Positions 61,001 through 64,000 of a DNA stretch of 64,000 nucleotides are shown here, in pieces (positions within the stretch are counted from its first letter, which is position 1; each line of letters starts with the position of its first letter). A program made the position numbers and the translations under genes. Origin of the DNA: Silene latifolia (taxonomy: Eukaryota > Streptophyta > Magnoliopsida > Caryophyllales > Caryophyllaceae); NCBI RefSeq assembly GCF_048544455.1, contig NC_133537.1, positions 145,740,058 to 145,804,057 on the forward strand, given 5' to 3'. The notes under the pieces were generated by a model. It did not search any database, had not been told where the DNA came from, and worked only from the letters and a program-made list of their open reading frames with translations.

Positions 61001-62694
61001 CTTAACCAACACAATCTAACCATATCCCTCCATAATTCCTTACACATCTCAAGTTGCTACTACCCACATCCTTCCTTTCAACCTTTTCATTCTCACGTTC
61101 CTTACACTTACATCACTCTTTACTCATATACACTTACCTTTACATCACTCAAATTCGCAATTATATCACTCACCACGTCTCACAAAACTTGCACCATGCC
61201 TCAACCAGCTCAGCAATGTTCCTTTTCTTTTTCCACTATCCATCACAACCACATATAATTCATGTCCTCCCCACCGAACTCATACCCACCATAAGGTGCC
61301 ACTCACACATCATAAAATTGGGTAACTTACGCATCAAGATCGACACACATGTAAAACAATGCATAAAGAAGCAAAATAATACCTTTGAATTAAACATAAT
61401 ATGCAACGAAGTCAAAAGATAAGCATATGACCCAAAATAAGGGTCACTAGATCGAGTACAGCCTACTCGATCGAGTAGGTGAAGGTCAGAAGAACGTATA
61501 ACAAACTACCAGGGCTACTCGATCGAGTAAGGGTTACTCGATCGAGTAACAAGAGGTGCACTCGATCGAGTGAGGGCCACTCGATCGAGTACCCTACGCA
61601 TTTATCAGCACTGTCCAATTTTCGTAAAACGGTCATATCTCACTCGTTTCTTGGTCATTTTGGGCGTGTGACCTATCGTTAGAATCGTAAAAAGACACGC
61701 TATCACCTCCAATTGGAATCACATCAAAATCATATATACATCTCAAGTTATAACAGTTTAAAGACAACCTTTCTATAATCGAACAACATAACTATTTTAT
61801 TTTCTCTTTCAAACAATTTAAACATCAACAATGTGAACAAAAGCGAATCGATACTTGTAAAACCACCATCCCTAACCACATGTTACTACCTACCAAAACC
61901 AAACAATAACATCTATCATGATCATGTAACATTCAACTTATAAATCAGGTACTACCCGCATGCTTTAACTTTATAACCTTTCGTAAAACAAAGCATACCC
62001 ATACATTACAAGTCCTATTTCCATGTTACTAATACAACAATATTACAAATCCACTTCGTCACCTAAACATATTCATAATCACGAAATTCATATTCTCATA
62101 CAATTGCCACCCATCTTTTCCAATCAATTCATCCATGTCAACCACATTCTTCATCTAACAAGTGCATATGATACAACAGTAGGCAAGTATATGAACTTAT
62201 TATATAATTTTACGCAAACAAAATTATGTATAAACATATCACATCCCCTAATCACATGTTACTAGCATAGCCACATTATAAATCATCCATCCTGCAACAT
62301 CATTATTCATCACATATTATCATATATGTACTACTTTCCTTTTCCACCACATCATTCATCCTTCTCATATTCTTTTCCAACAATTCCAAACAACACAACA
62401 TTGTAAACCAACTATCATGCAACATGCCTATTCACAACACTTTATCATATATCCACTTCATCATTTTCCAACATTTCTATACAACACATCACCCAACATA
62501 CGCAATAGAACATTAGTAAACACATAGCGATCCCATGACACCCCATAGTGACCGGTTCAAAATTGTAGGGCGAGTTTGCGACTTTAGGACGTCTCCCAAG
62601 ACTTTGCAGTAGCTCCTACAACTCCTACCCGGGTTCATTTTAGTTTGACTCCCTAGGTTCATTAGGTTCATTGGTTACAGGTTTCAAGATCGTC
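58061..62694 (-). other. LARD-like interior, no recognised coding sequence
   Basis: C- and A-rich on the plus strand. A second CTACGTCCCCGAAGTT string at 58368-58384 duplicates the pre-LTR region. TTACGTCCTCGTAAC near 58646 matches the chromovirus 3' UTR palindrome at 2259-2273. A palindrome cluster is at 61447-61597, followed by a GTAAAACGGTCATATCTCACT block to about 61720. Short ORFs here show no family resemblance. Confidence 0.65.
61447..61597. repeat. Interior ACTCGATCGAGT palindrome cluster
   Basis: Five perfect ACTCGATCGAGT copies and one degenerate copy (ACTAGATCGAGT) lie within 150 bp. Such clusters are otherwise in LTRs, so this may be a fragment of an older LTR captured in the interior. 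Confidence 0.75.
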
Positions 62695-62706
62695 GCTCTC
62701 ATACCA
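62695..62706 (-). other. Primer-binding site, tRNA-iMet-like
   Basis: The minus strand reads TGGTATGAGAGC, one mismatch from the initiator-Met primer site TGGTATCAGAGC. It lies three bases from the LTR. Confidence 0.8.
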
Positions 62707-62709
62707 CTT

Positions 62710-64000
62710 TGTGACACCCCCATACTCCAAGTGCCTTACCAGGACCACTTAAGGTATGGGAACGTCACCATCTCGGTTACCTGAGGCAATGATAATCAAA
62801 TAGACAATAACGAAACATACTTTATTAAATAGTTTAACGTGATACAAGTCCAACCAAAACTGATAAAGTAAAAAGTACAATTGTTCATAAAATGTTAAAC
62901 CAACTAAACAACGAAAGAGTGTTCGACACAGCGGAAGACTTCTAAGATAGCTCGTGATGACTCGGCCCAGCTATCCCATGCACATCTACTCATACCTGCT
63001 CAATAACTGCTCACCACCCCCGAATGGATCACCACAGTTTTTAAAACATTTAAACGGGGTCAGTGCTGATTACATAAAACAAATGTCACACAGAAACAAT
63101 GTCAAAAACAGCTCAAATAGCTCAAACAAATCCCCAGTCTCCATCTCCAATCTCCACACAACTGACTACACACTAAAGTGTGTAGCCCTGCCAGAGTACC
63201 CATCGCAACAAGTACTCCTCGCCGCCAGTGGGGGACCGTAGACGTTCCCACCTAAGCCCCGCTCATCTCCATCGAGCGATGAACCCATGTTCATTAATGT
63301 GCACATCCCTCCTATGGCGGGTTCCACAGAAGGCGAATCAAGGGCGTGAAGCCACTCCCGCAAGTGACTCCACCCAGGGACGCACCCCGAAGATCACAGA
63401 TAGATACAAACCAATCAACAGTAGAAAATCCACAACCAACCATATCAACCAACATTATACGTAATCAATAGTCACAACAACAATCACCACACAATCATGT
63501 AATTAATACTGAGTAGGGAAACCCAACCTGGAACAGCAATCACCAAGATCGTCACAATCAGCTAATCAACATCGTCCTTCACTGAAATTACTTCCTATCA
63601 AACATACAATCATACAATCACAATCTAACATCAACATTACTCCCCAAAACCCCCAAATTACCCAATTAGAGTTTCAACCAACTTTAACAAAACATTATAA
63701 AAATTATATAAAAAGCTTACCCTCGACACAAGGATCACAACGGCGTAAAGAACAAGATGATCCGACACTCCTAGCCTTGGGGATTTGTTAACAATGCGAG
63801 GAACACACTTACGTAACTTCTTTTCTTCTCAAAAGGGGTTTTTAGAATGATAAAAGAGATTAAGAAAGATGACGGAGGCTTTATATACTAATCTCGCATT
63901 ATTAACAAAACCCGTCAAAATCACCCGTTCGATCGAGTAAGTGACTTACTCGATCGAGTGACCCCTACTCGATCGAGTCCGCAACTTACTCGATCGAGTA
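62710..64000 (-). repeat. Family A 5' LTR of LARD-like element (partial)
   Basis: TGTGACACCCCC onward, collinear with 56608-58015 and very similar. It is cut by the window end within the palindrome cluster (63925-64000). The stem-loop chain is at about 63170-63370; TACACACT/AGTGTGTA is perfect here. Confidence 0.9.

Larger units (their letters stand above)
56608..64000 (-). mobile_element. Non-autonomous chromovirus derivative (LARD-like), family A LTRs
   Basis: A minus-strand element with its 3' LTR at 56608-58015 and its 5' LTR from 62710 to beyond the window. An initiator-Met-like primer site is at 62695-62706. The 4.7-kb interior lacks any stretch that I can recognise as gag, protease, RT or integrase. 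Its LTR-proximal 600 bp resemble the 3' UTR of the chromovirus at 2273-2503. This fits a large retrotransposon derivative mobilised by enzymes of the coding relative. The two LTRs differ at few positions by eye, so insertion was recent. Confidence 0.82.

Overview
The window looks like repeat-rich nuclear DNA of a flowering plant, probably a eudicot. It is dominated by LTR retrotransposons of four plant lineages: Tekay-like chromovirus, Tat/Ogre-type and Athila-type Ty3/gypsy, and Sirevirus-type Ty1/copia. It also holds a CACTA element, MULE-like and Stowaway MITEs, Helitron ends and a large foldback element. I cannot name the species. Only one sequence resembles an ordinary host gene: a COPT5-like copper transporter at 54822-55245, broken by two 1-nt deletions.

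Left part (1-38990) is a stack of insertions. A minus-strand Tat-type element runs from about 38990 (5' LTR) through gag (35814-34983 and 7837-6761) to protease, RT and RNase H (6760-3920). A plus-strand chromovirus (1-3919) cuts its RNase H. A minus-strand Sirevirus (7838-34982, LTRs of about 1.6 kb, target duplication TCGAT) cuts its gag. The Sirevirus gag is cut by a minus-strand Athila-type element (15057-31810, LTRs of about 1.9 kb, tRNA-Asp-type primer site). That element is cut by a CACTA transposon (17257-26603, target duplication ACT) with a TNP2-type transposase, and the CACTA carries a MULE-like MITE (22212-23078). This is five levels of nesting.

Middle part (38990-50680): a second, end-truncated copy of the Athila-type family (about 39015-44214) sits between Tat LTR fragments in opposite orientation. 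Older Tat-like LTR relics follow, then a small Helitron (46531-46869), a Stowaway MITE (47749-47945), more Helitron ends, and a minus-strand LTR of a second chromovirus-like family (48465-50183).

Right part (50680-64000): a 3.5-kb foldback element is bounded by mirrored AT/AG dinucleotide arrays. A degenerate GGTGCATGAAAAT repeat region and the COPT5-like gene follow. From 56608 there is a minus-strand non-autonomous element whose LTRs belong to the same family as the chromovirus LTR at 2504-3919. Its 4.7-kb interior has no recognisable gag or pol, and its 5' LTR runs off the window.

The signal I find most worth following is a chain of stem-loops inside the chromovirus LTRs. It is kept in position across two LTR families while stem sequences change on both sides. 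Second are GTTATAG/CTATAAC hairpins recurring in LTR, gag and pol of the Sirevirus. Third is an acidic ORF conserved in both Athila-type copies. All coordinates, identities and lineage calls were made by eye without alignment.
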